From positions 5,146,001-5,210,000 of the forward strand of contig CAUJLY010000001.1 of the NCBI GenBank assembly GCA_963281155.1: DNA of 64,000 nucleotides, read 5' to 3'. The DNA is from Rhabditophanes sp. KR3021 (Eukaryota > Nematoda > Chromadorea > Rhabditida > Alloionematidae). The notes under the pieces are model-generated. The model was not told the origin of the DNA. It ran no database searches and saw only the letters and a list, made by a program, of their open reading frames with translations. The translations under genes and the position numbers were made by a program. Below, piece after piece: positions 11,824 to 22,087 of this stretch (position 1 is its first letter; each line of letters opens with the position of its first letter).

Positions 11824-12939
11824 ATGCTGCCTTTCACTAGATTTGTTCTCGCTTTCGTGGCACTTTCATCAGTTTATGGTTGCAAGCACCGCGGAAATAC
11901 ATATAGTAATGGGGAAGAATGGGTTCGTTTAGCGATTGAATGGTTTATAATTTTAGTTTACTTCATTTTAGTTTGAGAAGAATGCTTTTGTCATGAAATG
12001 CACTATTTCAACTGACGGTTCATGGAAGACTGAAGTAACAGGGTGCTTGACGCCTGACCAAAAGAAAATCTCAATTAATGGAACTTTGGAAGATGGCAAT
12101 GATGAGTGGAATTGCTCCTTAAACAATCAAGGATTAGTTACACTCAAGCAAGGCATAAATGCAAATGTAAAATGTGAAGGTGGCTTTAGTGCTGGAGACA
12201 GATGGATTTCCAAGACATTCGAATTGGAATGCATGCCAGGTGGCAGTCAAAAATTGGTCTCGTGTGTCCACCCAGTCGGAGGAAAGATAGGAGTCAATGA
12301 CACTAAAGTTATTGAGGGAAATACTGTGGAGTGTACTCAATTTGCAAACGGAACAGTTGTTATGAGAAGCCAAAGAGCCAATCTTCCGGTAACAAGAAGT
12401 AGTAATGCAGGTATTAAATTTACAAAATCTTTTAAAATTGCATGACATCCAAAAGCCCATTGTTAAAAAATCAGCTAACATTCTTTTGACCTTAGCAGAT
12501 AATACCAATTGCCATGTTCATGAAAATAAGACAGTTTGATTAATGCACGATAGATTTTACCTTAAAGCTAAATGTCAAAAAGCCTTAAAGATACTTTTAA
12601 TATAATTTAATTTTTGATATGACTTTAATTTATTTTTGTAATGCAGGAAATGCTGCAAATGAAGTTAGCCCTCAAATTGCACCATCTGATAGAAATAACG
12701 TAATTGTTTCTTGTGTCGATGATCAGGAAAAAACAAGAAACGTCGGTGAAATCTGGATTGAAAATGAGATTTTCCAGAGAAAATGCGTATCGCCAGGAGT
12801 GACTGAAGTCACTGGATGTGTTACAAAGGAAGGAAAACACATTTTGTTGAACAAAGAGGTAGTTTTTGATGGAATGAAATATAATTGCGACAGAACTGAT
12901 ACTGGATCTATCAGATTTAAAGCCACACCTGTTGCATAG
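11824..12939 (+). CDS. secreted MIG-18-like protein, three fibronectin-I-like units
   Basis: Exons 11824..11922, 11972..12410 and 12647..12939 join in phase to 276 aa. A signal peptide (MLPFTRFVLAFVALSSVYG) is followed by three repeats of a four-Cys unit with the pattern G-(E/D)-x-W-x(4-6)-F-x3-C...EVTGC....G-x-I...W/YxC. Examples are GEEW|FEKNAFVMKC, GDRWISKTFELEC and GEIWIENEIFQRKC. This is the abnormal-cell-migration-18-like fibronectin type I domain of nematode extracellular proteins, which act with basement membrane and ADAM proteases in C. elegans. Intron 1 interrupts the first unit between the Trp and the Phe. A role in matrix or migration is inferred from the family. Confidence 0.8.
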
Positions 12940-12949
12940 ATTTCCACAA

Positions 12950-13080
12950 AAAATGTAATGATTTCAAAATGTAATATTTGTTCAATTTACTAATTTCAAA
13001 ATTTAATAATTGTTCATTTGATCATTTCAAAAGTTTATAAATTCAGAATGTAATAAATCGTCATTTTATTTCAAAAATGT
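12950..13080 (+). repeat. degenerate ATTTCAAAATGTAATA-type repeat
   Basis: Three to four imperfect copies of a ~40-nt unit (ATTTCAAAA-(A/T)G-TAAT-x-TTGTTCA) follow the stop codon of the MIG-18-like gene, in its 3' UTR. No other structure is evident. Confidence 0.45.
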
Positions 13081-13162
13081 TGGTGATATTCTTGAATAAA
13101 TACTTCATACAATTTATTCAATAACTTAGGTTAATTTTTTATTAACTTCACTTTAAATTATA

Positions 13163-13803
13163 TTAAGTCATTAACACGTCAATTTGAATTACATTGACAT
13201 CATTATGGGCGCACTCAGTAAATGTGAGTGAGTCTTTAAGTAGTCCCTTGATCTGAACGGATGCAAATCCTCTATCAAAGTGAGCAATATTGAGATAAGG
13301 AAAGTGTTTCGTTGAAATACCACTTTCAGGAGCCATCTTCAATGAGACATTCAATTGTTAGTAACATTACACTTGATTTCAGCAAAAGTGTCAGTTGTAG
13401 AATTCGGTATCCATCCCAGATTATTATTAAATGACACGTAAAAGCAAGGTTCTCCGTATTTACAACCAAAGGATTGACTTTTACATTCATCAGCAATCTG
13501 GTCCATATCAAACAAACAGTATTCATTTGATGATCCTGAATTAGACTCATTATCAACACACTCGTCCATTTTCATTGGTCTTACAATTCTTTAAAAAAGA
13601 TTCGATCTGTTGGGTGTAGGAGCGTATGACGAGGAATCGCTCAATTTAAAATTGATAAAGTGCACCTTTGTAGTTTTGTTATAAAGATTTGGTGTGGGCA
13701 AAATAATGGTTGAATTGGTGGCCAACATATTGGAAAGTACATCATTTTCATTTATTGGTCCAATTACGTCAACACATATTTTAAATATGCCCATGGTTAC
13801 CAA
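13163..13803 (-). pseudogene. broken or mis-modelled secreted Cys-rich gene
   Basis: Three protein-like open stretches follow one another on the minus strand in different frames. 13794-13591 starts MGIFKICVDVIGPINEN. 13575-13351 contains DECKSQSFGCKYGEPCFYV. 13354-13163 contains KHFPYLNIAHFDRGF and ends VIQIDVLMT. I found no set of GT-AG introns with matching phase that joins all three, and a T-run with an in-frame TAA sits between the first two. It may be a decaying gene, or a real gene with splice sites I misjudge. The family is not recognised. Confidence 0.35.
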
Positions 13804-14097
13804 ACAATAACATCAATTAAAAAGATGTAGTACCAAATGATTTTTAATAGCTCCAATTTCGACCAGTGACGTGGAAATGGTCGCTTTTTCAGTACTCTTT
13901 CCGAATTGGGTTTCTTTTTACGAGTTGATTTTGAGATGAATTCGGTTCCACGACTAATTGAGTTTCATTTTTTTGAGAAGATTTGGACGGTTGGACTAAA
14001 CATGATTCCACCATCAATTGGGTGTCACTTTTATGAGATGATAGAGACATTAAATGACAACAATTTAATGATAGTAGTCTTTGATATAATCTCATAA
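13804..14097 (-). pseudogene. possible gene fragment with internal peptide repeat
   Basis: The minus strand reads two copies of a ~16-residue unit (HKSDTQLMVE and QKNETQLVVE). The DNA differs between them mostly at third positions, so the stretch was once coding. The repeat frame stops at 13889. A second frame continues from about 13925 with a basic stretch (RVLKKRPFPRHWSKLELL) and a hydrophobic end (IIWYYIFLIDVIVW). No start or splice model unites them. It may belong to the fragments at 13163-13803. Confidence 0.3.
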
Positions 14098-14340
14098 ATT
14101 TGAATCTTCATTCCCTAATTAATTGAAAAATGTCATTGAATAAATAACGCACTAGTATGTATAATGTAACAAGGTCCTCTCTAGTACATCGACGGATGGC
14201 TGGATTTTATATGATAAAGAGTTGAAAACTAAGAGTGTTTAATTGCTTATCATCAATTATCTTATCAAGCAATAAATAATTATAAGTATAGGTAATTAAT
14301 TGGATGTAAAATAGAATCTTATTACGTTATTGGTATTAAA

Positions 14341-15039
14341 ATGAGAGGTTTCTTTATTTTATTGTCATTGGTTGGCGTTGCCGCTTCTACCCAGTCTTTA
14401 GCTAGTAAGGTCATTGAAGGTATTGATGAAAATTTGCTGAAACTTTACTTTCCACCTGGAAAGGCCGCCGGCAATTGTGCCGATCTCCAATTTAACCATT
14501 GTCAGTCTGTGTTTGACACTAGTTTAGGATTCGACCCTACTTTGACCTGGAGAAATGGACAACAACTTGAGCAATTGATTCACAACTTATTGGATGGATC
14601 TGTCCATACTTTCCTTAAAGTCTGTGCCGCCAGAACCCAAATTTCTCAATGCCTTGGAACTGCTTTTAACTCCTGCATCAACAGATTTAGCTTGATGAAT
14701 AGACCAAACGCTGACTATAAGAATGTTTTGTACTATACAGAGATTTTCTACCATCTTGATTTTGTATGTAACTCTGGTTTTGAAATTCTTTCCGACCCAA
14801 GCAATTTCGCTACCATCGTTACTAAGGGCAATGGAGCTGCTGGACAAGCCTGTATAACCGCATTCCAAACTTCATTGCAAAACAATCCAAATTCATATTG
14901 CGCAAGTGCAGATACCTTCACAAAATGTTACAAAGCCATTTTCACACCAATTAACAATCAAGTTGCTTGGGCTGTATGCGAAGACATCAGAGTGGGATTT
15001 GCATATGATTGTCCAAATATCAGATGTACAGTCAATTGA
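14341..15039 (+). CDS. secreted cysteine-rich protein of a nematode family
   Basis: A single exon of 232 aa. It has a signal peptide (MRGFFILLSLVGVAAST) and then about 13 cysteines spread through a compact domain, including NCADLQFNHCQ, KVCAARTQISQCLGTAFNSC, DFVCNSG, KCYKAIF and a CPNIRC end. The codon use and lack of introns suggest high expression. The Cys spacing and the LGFDPTLTW segment resemble a family of secreted proteins I associate with nematodes, but I cannot name a function. No membrane segment follows the signal. Confidence 0.85.
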   Translation: MRGFFILLSLVGVAASTQSLASKVIEGIDENLLKLYFPPGKAAGNCADLQFNHCQSVFDTSLGFDPTLTWRNGQQLEQLIHNLLDGSVHTFLKVCAARTQISQCLGTAFNSCINRFSLMNRPNADYKNVLYYTEIFYHLDFVCNSGFEILSDPSNFATIVTKGNGAAGQACITAFQTSLQNNPNSYCASADTFTKCYKAIFTPINNQVAWAVCEDIRVGFAYDCPNIRCTVN

Positions 15040-15459
15040 ATACATATTGGCAAACAAATGAATAAATTAGACATATTAATTACATGATTCAGTAAAAGAG
15101 ATATTAATTGGAATATGTTATTGCTATGCACTTTTTTGTTTAGTTAATAAAAGTTATTTACGGAATTTCGTTTGTTGCTTTTTCAAGGATATAATCTTAT
15201 TTTGAATCGGAAAAAACGACCTCATTAAAGGTATTAAAGTTATTTTATCTTTACCATCTTTGGATTAACCAGCTTTTTAACGGTTACTCAGATTAATTGA
15301 TAACCATTAAGTAGATTTACTAATGTCTGAGAAATTTTATTTTGGGACGACCTTTTCCATCATCCTACTAAATTGAAAGAGGACTGGTTTTAAAATGGGA
15401 TATATAAAGGAATTGTGTCGTGAACAAGTCAATTTGTTTCAATCCCCTCATTCTTTGCC
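15040..15459. other. intergenic with collagen promoter
   Basis: This holds the 3' UTR of the 14341-15039 gene and the upstream region of the collagen gene. Apart from the TATA element at 15401 I see no distinct feature. Confidence 0.5.
15401..15408 (+). promoter_or_regulatory. TATA box of collagen gene
   Basis: The perfect element TATATAAA lies 52 nt upstream of the collagen start codon. That leaves a short 5' UTR of about 20-25 nt if transcription starts ~30 nt downstream. Confidence 0.6.
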
Positions 15460-16472
15460 ATGGACATTGATCAAAAAGTGAAAGCATATCGCTTTGTCTC
15501 CTATGCAGCAATTACATTTTCAGTAGTGTCTATCCTTAGTGTTTGCATAACTTTACCACTAATCTACAGTTATGTTCAACATGTAAAACACAGTATGAAT
15601 GACGAAGTAGTCCTTTGCAAGGTAAGTGATTATAAAATGTCCTAATTCGTATGATCTTGAAAAGTTATTAATTTCTATACATTTGAGAAATGATTGGTTT
15701 TGTTTTTTAATCAATTATGATGTGCTTTTTTAAGGGCTCTGCAAAAGACATTTGGGCAGAAGTTAATGAATTAAAGAAAATGCCAATTGCCTTCTCAAAT
15801 CATTCTAAACGTCAGGCTGGGTATGGGGAGACCACTACTGCCCCAACAGGACTAAAATGCGAATCATGCTGCAAGCCAGGAGCGCCTGGACTCAAGGGAA
15901 AGCAAGGTGCCAATGGCAGAAACGGGAAACCAGGTGCCAATGGACTTCCCGGCAAACCAGGATCTCCTCCACAGATGCCTTGTGAGCCAGTTACAATCCC
16001 ACCTTGTCTTCCCTGCCCTCAAGGACCAGCTGGATTAGTCGGAGATGCTGGATTACCAGGAGATATTGGAGCACCAGGTCAACCAGGAAATGGAGGTTTG
16101 GATGGATTACCAGGAAGTCCAGGCCCCAAAGGCCCCCTCGGAGACAGAGGAGATGCCGGAATTGTAGGACCAGAAGGTCAACCTGGAACTCCAGCCACAA
16201 ATGAGCCATTGATTCCAGGAAATCCAGGTCCAATCGGTGAAATGGGAATTCAAGGCCCACCAGGTGCTAAAGGAGCTCCCGGACCACCTGGATCCAATGG
16301 GCAAGTTGGAGTTAAAGGATTGCAAGGCCCCGACGGTCCACAAGGCAAAGATGGACCAGCTGGTGCTCCAGGGCCCAGCGGGCAATCAGGAAGTCAAGGA
16401 AATAATGGAATTTGCCCTAAATACTGTTCAATTGATGGTGGTTCTTTCTATCCAGATGGAACTAGACGTTAA
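15460..16472 (+). CDS. cuticle collagen
   Basis: Exons 15460..15621 and 15735..16472 give 299 aa. The N-terminal non-collagen part has the cuticle-collagen membrane/signal helix ([25 protein letters not shown]), then a subtilisin-type cleavage site (HSKRQ). Cysteines (CESCC) come just before the first Gly-X-Y block, then a short interruption with [13 protein letters not shown], then about 135 residues of Gly-X-Y with small breaks. The tail ends [19 protein letters not shown]. This is the standard nematode COL layout, secreted by the hypodermis into the cuticle. The intron position shortly after the TM helix is typical. The exact subfamily is not assigned. Confidence 0.95.
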
Positions 16473-16528
16473 ATTAAACCATTATTACAAATTTAAATAA
16501 ATTTCATCAAATCACACTTTTATTACAT

Positions 16529-16966
16529 TCACCCGTTTAAATGAGGCATTAAGTCACTCCCAAACCCATATCTCTGTCCGCCGCTTCTTCCAGAAAGACC
16601 CATTCCAAATCCAAAATCTTGACGATATGATACACTTCCAACTCCATACCCTGCACCAACACCTGTTGCCACGTTAACATCGCCCAGTCCATGTCCAGGC
16701 GGTCTATCTGCCACCGACATTTCCTCACTATTAGGTGAATACTCGGAATACCACTTCTTCAGCAAATCCTTTCCTTCTTTATTTTCATTTCTATCTCCTT
16801 TATTTAGTAATTGAAAATGTGCATTCGGTGAGCGATGTTGATTTGATAATTCCTCTAATCCAACACATGTAAACAAATCAAGGAAATGTTAATAAGATAT
16901 AAATTAAAATTTCGACTTACTATTAACGGATACAATTAAGCAAAAATATATGACTAGCGTCGTCAT
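16529..16966 (-). CDS. short secreted protein with Gly/Tyr-rich C-terminus
   Basis: Exons 16966..16921 and 16854..16529 (66-nt intron, phase 1) give 123 aa. The N-terminus MTTLVIYFCLIVSVN looks like a signal peptide. A charged middle (LLNKGDRNENKEGKDLLKKW) is followed by a Gly-rich end with GVGAGYGVGSVSYRQ, GFGMGLSGRSGGQR and YGFGSDLMPHLNG. It is the convergent neighbour of the collagen gene (57 nt between stop codons). It could be a structural peptide or a neuropeptide-like precursor; the processing sites are weak and I do not decide. Confidence 0.6.
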
Positions 16967-17273
16967 TTGTAATTGATTTAAGTAAATGTTTTCATTTTAG
17001 TAATGGAATTATGAACCTGTATTTGACGCAAACCAATTAATCACAATTTTAGCAACTTTTTGATCAAACACATCTGTTTAAATATAGGAAATAAAATATG
17101 TGTGTGAGTCTATAAATATATTTGTTTGGTAACACTTTAAAATCGAATATTTAGCTTAGTTTAACACTTTATTATGTAAAATAAATATGGGTCCTTTTTT
17201 TGTACCGGAATTGGATGATGACTATTTGCTCACGTTCAGTATATAAGGAGAGGTCACGTAATTTTGAACAAAG
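16967..17273. other. divergent intergenic region
   Basis: This is the shared upstream region of the Gly-rich gene (minus) and the ShKT gene (plus). The only clear element is the TATA box at 17240. Confidence 0.45.
17240..17247 (+). promoter_or_regulatory. TATA box of ShKT gene
   Basis: TATATAAG lies 34 nt upstream of the ATG at 17274, so the 5' UTR must be very short. Confidence 0.55.
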
Positions 17274-17699
17274 ATGAAGTTCATTTTAGCATTTCTAGTT
17301 GCCTTGATTCCATTTGGATATGGATGTGTTGACACTGCTCTAAATTGCAAGGACATGCAAGCCTATTGCGCAATGCCGTCTCTTCAGCAAAAAATGAAGG
17401 CAGAATGCGCAAAGACTTGCTTTGGATGTGAAGGAAGCAATGGAGTGAGTTCCGGACCATGTCTTATTTTCGGAGGTTCTCACATTTGCCCAGAAAATGA
17501 AATATGCAATTTGGAAGACAAACAATGTTACTCAAAATCCCCAAACTCTGATCCGGCTCTTGTAACCACTACAACAAACAAATATACTTGTTCCGATGAA
17601 GCCTTGAATTGTAAAAGTTATAGTCGTTTTTGTAACGAGGATAAATACAAGAAGATGCTTCAATCTAAATGCAGAATGACGTGCAATTATTGTTCATGA
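17274..17699 (+). CDS. secreted protein with two ShKT domains
   Basis: A single exon of 141 aa. A signal peptide (MKFILAFLVALIPFGYG) is followed by a ShKT domain at residues ~18-52 (CVDTALNCKDMQAYC...CAKTCFGC). A middle cysteine-bearing stretch with CPENEICNLEDKQC comes next, then a Thr-rich linker, then a second ShKT domain at ~106-141 (CSDEALNCKSYSRFC...CRMTCNYC). Both domains keep the six-cysteine C-x6-C-x6-C...C-x3-C-x2-C type pattern. ShKT domains in nematodes occur in secreted enzymes and surface or immune-type proteins. No catalytic domain is attached here. Confidence 0.9.
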   Translation: MKFILAFLVALIPFGYGCVDTALNCKDMQAYCAMPSLQQKMKAECAKTCFGCEGSNGVSSGPCLIFGGSHICPENEICNLEDKQCYSKSPNSDPALVTTTTNKYTCSDEALNCKSYSRFCNEDKYKKMLQSKCRMTCNYCS

Positions 17700-17721
17700 A
17701 TTTATCAATATTAATATTGTT

Positions 17722-17830
17722 AACAACTTTATTAAAGATAATATCATTATATCGCTAACAACTTTATTAAGAATAAATATTGTTATATTGCTAACAACTC
17801 TATTAAGGATAATATTATTACATTGGCAAC
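17722..17830 (+). repeat. 35-36-nt tandem repeat, three copies
   Basis: Units begin AACAACTTTATTAA at 17722, 17757 and 17793, and a truncated one (AACAAATTAA) at 17828. They are AT-rich and lie in the 3' UTR or convergent spacer between the ShKT and HD-domain genes. Confidence 0.75.
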
Positions 17831-17857
17831 AAATTAAAGCCTAAATAGTGTTTCAAA

Positions 17858-18543
17858 TTACTTTTCAGCATTCCATTCTTCATGAAATTGTTCTAGGAAT
17901 TGTTCCATGTAATGATGTCTCTTTTTAGCCAGTTGCTTTCCAGTTGGGGTATTCATGAGATCCTTCAAAAGCAACAATTTTTCATGAAAGTGATTAAGAG
18001 TGGGGGAGTCACTTTTCTTGTACTCTTCCTTGGTCATGTTGGTATTTGGTAAGATTTCTGGATCATACAACTTTTTGTTTTTAAATCCACCATAATTAAA
18101 GGTACGAGCGATTCCGATTGCACCAAGGGCATCTAAACGGTCAGCGTCTTGAACAACATCCAGTTCCTTGCTAGTGAAGGTCTTCTTGAAATTACCACCT
18201 TTGTAAGAGATATTGTTGATGATATTAACAACATGGTTAATAACATCTTCGCTAACTCCTTCTTTTTCCAAAAAAGCTGCCGCGATGCGTGGTCCGACAC
18301 TTTCATCTCCACCGTGAAATTTACTGTCAGCAATGTCGTGCAAAAGAGCCCCTAATTGAACAACTAACAAATTACACTCTTCAGTTTGAGCTATTTTGAC
18401 GGCATTATCGTGAACTCTCTTGATATGGAACCTAAAATCTTATTTTAAAAGTAGCTTAAAGTAAATTACCAATCATGTCCTCCTTCAGCATCTTTCAAAG
18501 TTTCCTTAACAAACTGTTGTGTCTTGAGCAATAAATCAGCCAT
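17858..18543 (-). CDS. HD-domain phosphohydrolase (YpgQ/YedJ-like)
   Basis: Exons 18543..18470 and 18431..17858 (38-nt intron, phase 2) give 215 aa. The HD motifs are complete: GGHDWFHIKRVHDNA (first His), LLHDIADSKFH (the HD pair), then a basic/hydrophobic stretch and VQDADRLDALGAIGIART (final metal-binding Asp). This is the layout of the small HD-superfamily metal-dependent phosphohydrolases such as YpgQ, which act on nucleotides. The first exon supplies the first metal ligand region, so the intron is needed for function. The protein is cytosolic (no signal). The substrate is not determined. Confidence 0.9.
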
Positions 18544-18907
18544 AATATATTCCAAATAAGTGACTAATAAATATTAAATTCAGTAAATACACAATATTAA
18601 ACGAAATAAATAATATTAAACGCAATAAATAATATTAAATGCAATAAATATATTGAGATCATTTCAAAATGCCCCTTTACAAAGTTTTAAAGATACTCTA
18701 ATCCAATCTACAGTCATAAATTCGTATCAGAATGTATTCAGAACCTTCACAAGCATTATAAAAGTGTTGCATATTTAATCAGGCAATTTTTATCAAACGT
18801 ATTAACAATCGTGCATAAATACTTTTACTAAAAAATATAAGTCAGGATCAAATTATTATGGCATTTTAATTAGAAAAGATAAGCGAGTTCAATAATAAAT
18901 AAAAACA
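18544..18907. other. intergenic between two minus-strand genes
   Basis: Apart from the 19-nt tandem repeat, no feature is seen. The gap (364 nt) is larger than usual for a co-transcribed pair. Confidence 0.45.
18593..18650 (+). repeat. 19-nt tandem repeat, three copies
   Basis: AATATTAAACGAAATAAAT and two variants follow one another at 18593, 18612 and 18631. This is just upstream of the HD-domain gene on its 5' side. Confidence 0.75.
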
Positions 18908-21759
18908 TTAGATAATTGAAGTAATTAAGGAATTTGGAATCGGCAAATTTGTTTCGGATAAGGACGCAATTTCCTTGGTAATATTTGATATTTCCTTTTT
19001 AACGTAGTAAGAAATTTGAACAACAACAGGATGTGCATTCTTAAAAAAGAGATTTTTGACAATATTATTGGACTTGGTAACACTTTCAATTTCTCTTTTA
19101 AATGCTTTCAACAACTTTACTTTTTTTGTTTTGTCACAGTTACTTTGATTAAACAACATCTTCCCGTAAGTAAACAACATTAGGGATCTTGACGGCAAAT
19201 TAGATTGTTTAGAATAGTCTTGAATATCTTCAAACACCTTTATTGCATCCTCCTCAGTTAGTATTGGCAAGGCTAACAGTTTTGAAACTTTGACACATAG
19301 CATCCATAAATTTAGATTGCAATAAAACAAATCACTTTTCATCAACTCAATCAAACTTAATCCGAGATCTTGAATCATTTCTTTTGCCAGTAATGTTTTG
19401 AACTCAGCAACCTTCAACTTATTCAATCTTTTCAAAACGTAGAGAACGAGTTTTACATAATCAGATATATTGTTACTTGCCGCCACAGTTTCAACTAGGA
19501 TCATAAATACTTGAATGGCAGATTTGAAGTTGGAAAGTTTAATGAAGGCATTAAACAACATATGTAATAAAGCAATTTTCTTTTTTTCGTCTTTTCTTGA
19601 CCAAACTATATTAGTACTCACTCTCTCAATAAAGACCTCCCATTGTTGATCATAATACATGAAGACAGCATTGTTTTCAATAAATCTATTCATTATCTTA
19701 TTGACCCTTGTATAGAAGATATCCTTAGTGATGTATTGCAATTTAGAATTAAATGTCCAAATGTCTTGTCCATTATAGATCTTAGGGAGCTTTAAAAAGA
19801 ATCGAGCCAGTTGGACATAATTCGAATAAGAAGCTCTCGTTTTTTGAAAATAGACCCATGCGAATCGTATAGCTAACTCCTTGAAGTAGTCGATTGAGTA
19901 TCGGAGCGATTGTTTAGCCTCTTGGGAATTGAATTCGGCCTCATGAACTAGTTTAAAACAAATGTGATAGGCTTCTTCGTGTCCTAACTCTGCAAACATC
20001 GTATGAATGGTCAACATGTCCAAACTTGGAGATTCAGTGATATCAATTATCGCCAGTTGTTGATCATAAAGTTTCTTCAATAGAATGATGGTGTTAGAAG
20101 TGAAAGATATATCTCTTTGAATAGACAAACAACATAATAAGTTCCTTGAAATAGCAGTGAGATTGTCATTTTTGTAAATAGAAAAACGAAGTGCAGCCTT
20201 TTTTAAGTATCCGGAAATGTTGAAATCGATAGCATTATTTTGCCGAGTACTTTTTACAGGCGTATTTTGAGGTTCTGCTTGAATACCATTGTGTTGGAAA
20301 AATTGGCCATACTTAATGGACATTGATTTGATATTTTGAATGTTATCAAGACACATCCAATGTTTGACCTCATTGTGAAATTGTTTGTACAAAACTCCAT
20401 AAGCAGTTTTTCTTTTGGGTTGAGGCTTTGTTTTGATTATGTTGTTTGGATTTGAAGCTTTCGCCTCACTTTTAGTTGTTTTGATAGCCTCTTCATTAAC
20501 AGATTTGATTGTTACATAAAATCTACTTTCAGGCACATTTTGATACAATTCGAAGACGTGTAAAAGTTTGCCAATATAGTCCTTTAATGAAAATTGATCT
20601 GTTACATTAATTTCAATCGCATTGTTATCAGACCTAGCTGTTTTTTTTTCCTTCAGTTTCTTCGCCATTTCATTAAACATATTCAAAGCTTGGTCAAAAA
20701 GATTCTTATTTGAATTTCCTTCAATATTTTTTACATCTTTTAAAAGTTCATCCAGCCAAGCAATTTTCTTTTCACTGATCTTCTTCATCAAAATAACAGC
20801 TACGGAGTTGGTTCCATTTTCTTCCAAAAGCTTTTTTATTGCCAGTATGCAAAAATCATATTTCCCAACAAAATAGTAGGCTAAAGCTAATCCTTGTTTG
20901 ACTTGTTTGCTTTCCTTACACCTCATAAGCATTTCAATAGCAATTCTAAACTGACATTCTTCAATGGCCGCTTTTCCACATTTGTAAAATAGTTGTTCGT
21001 CTTGTTTGATTGTCAAAGCTTGGACATAAAAGAAGGTAGGATTTTGAACTAATTTGGCCAAATTGATACAAATAGTATAAAAGGCTTTTTCCAACATCCT
21101 GAATTGAGTTTTGTTTGTGGACGGAGGAATGCGAAAGTTGTTGAAATCAACGACATACTTGTGAACCAATGGATCCCGAAATGCTTCAATGAGATGCAAA
21201 AAGGCGTCCTCGTATTGACCGAATCCAATCATCTTGACAGCCATCTTGATTTTTGAGATATACTCACACAATTGAAATTCGTAATTATTTGGATCAATGT
21301 TAAGTTCAAAGATTGTCCAATCATTAACAACAGGGTCATAATCTACTACGGAGTCAACTGAAGAACATTCACTTGAAGTGTCACCATCTTCATTTTCCAT
21401 AAATTCGTCATGACTACAAAGTGTTTGACTAGATCCATTCGACTCTTCGTCGTTTTCACGTTTGATATTCTTCTGTAGCATGGCAGTTACATTAGACTCT
21501 TCATCACCCTCACAATCGTCATTGTTTTGTGTGTTGCTACTTCCATCTGACAATCCTTCACATTCCTCATAGTTTTGAAGTGTAATTTCGTGGTCGTTTT
21601 GTGCCCTACTAGTTTCATTCCACATTTCATGATTTTTGCGTTTGTCATCTTTTTGACTACCTATTTCCTTATCGGTTTGTAAAACTTCTTGAGTAATATG
21701 TCTTTCTATTTAGATTATTTATTATTGGAAATTGGATTTGACTTACCTTTAGGTTTCAT
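18908..21759 (-). CDS. large TPR-type protein, CABIN1/Hir3-like (tentative)
   Basis: Exons 21759..21747 and 21705..18908 (41-nt intron, phase 1) give 936 aa. A 4-codon first exon adds MKPK to the long frame. The first ~120 residues are acidic and Ser/Asn-rich. From ~125 on the chain is all helical, with TPR-like stretches: FGQYEDAFLHLIEAFRDP, then LFYKCGKAAIEECQFRIAIE and LALAYYFVGKYDFCILAIKK. The order of these helices recalls the N-terminus of calcineurin-binding protein CABIN1 / Hir3, a subunit of the HIRA histone-chaperone complex. The protein is less than half the usual length and the match is by eye, so another TPR scaffold is possible. Confidence 0.55.
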
Positions 21760-22087
21760 ATTCAAATTCGCTTGTAAATACAGGAATTAGCAAATGTGCG
21801 AGTGTGGGAAAGTGTGTCGAAAAAATGTACGTCTCAAACAGAAAAATAAAATGAATTAGTTTGTTAGCAAGAGTAGTGTCCAATAGATAAAACGTTGCAT
21901 ATGTTGTAATAAATATGATTATTAGTGCAAATAACGGTATATGTAACAGTTTAAAAAGTAAAATGAATTTGTTTAAAAGTACACGTGATTTAATGGTATA
22001 TGTATATTTAGCTACTAATTTATTATGTAAGCAATTGAAAAGGGGCAATGAATATTAGCTTGTATTACATGGACAGTTATTGAATAA
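21760..22087. other. intergenic
   Basis: This separates the TPR gene from the small membrane protein upstream. A 99-codon minus-strand frame here is hydrophobic and AT-driven and is not accepted as a gene. Confidence 0.4.

Noticed and set aside
15991..16500. Several frames overlapping the collagen gene
   Set aside because: Gly-X-Y repeats create open frames on both strands; only the Gly-X-Y frame has signal, cleavage site and cysteines.
21749..22048. 99-codon minus-strand frame, very hydrophobic
   Set aside because: Its composition follows local AT content (Leu, Ile, Phe, Tyr), it overlaps the first exon of the TPR gene, and it has no conserved-looking part.
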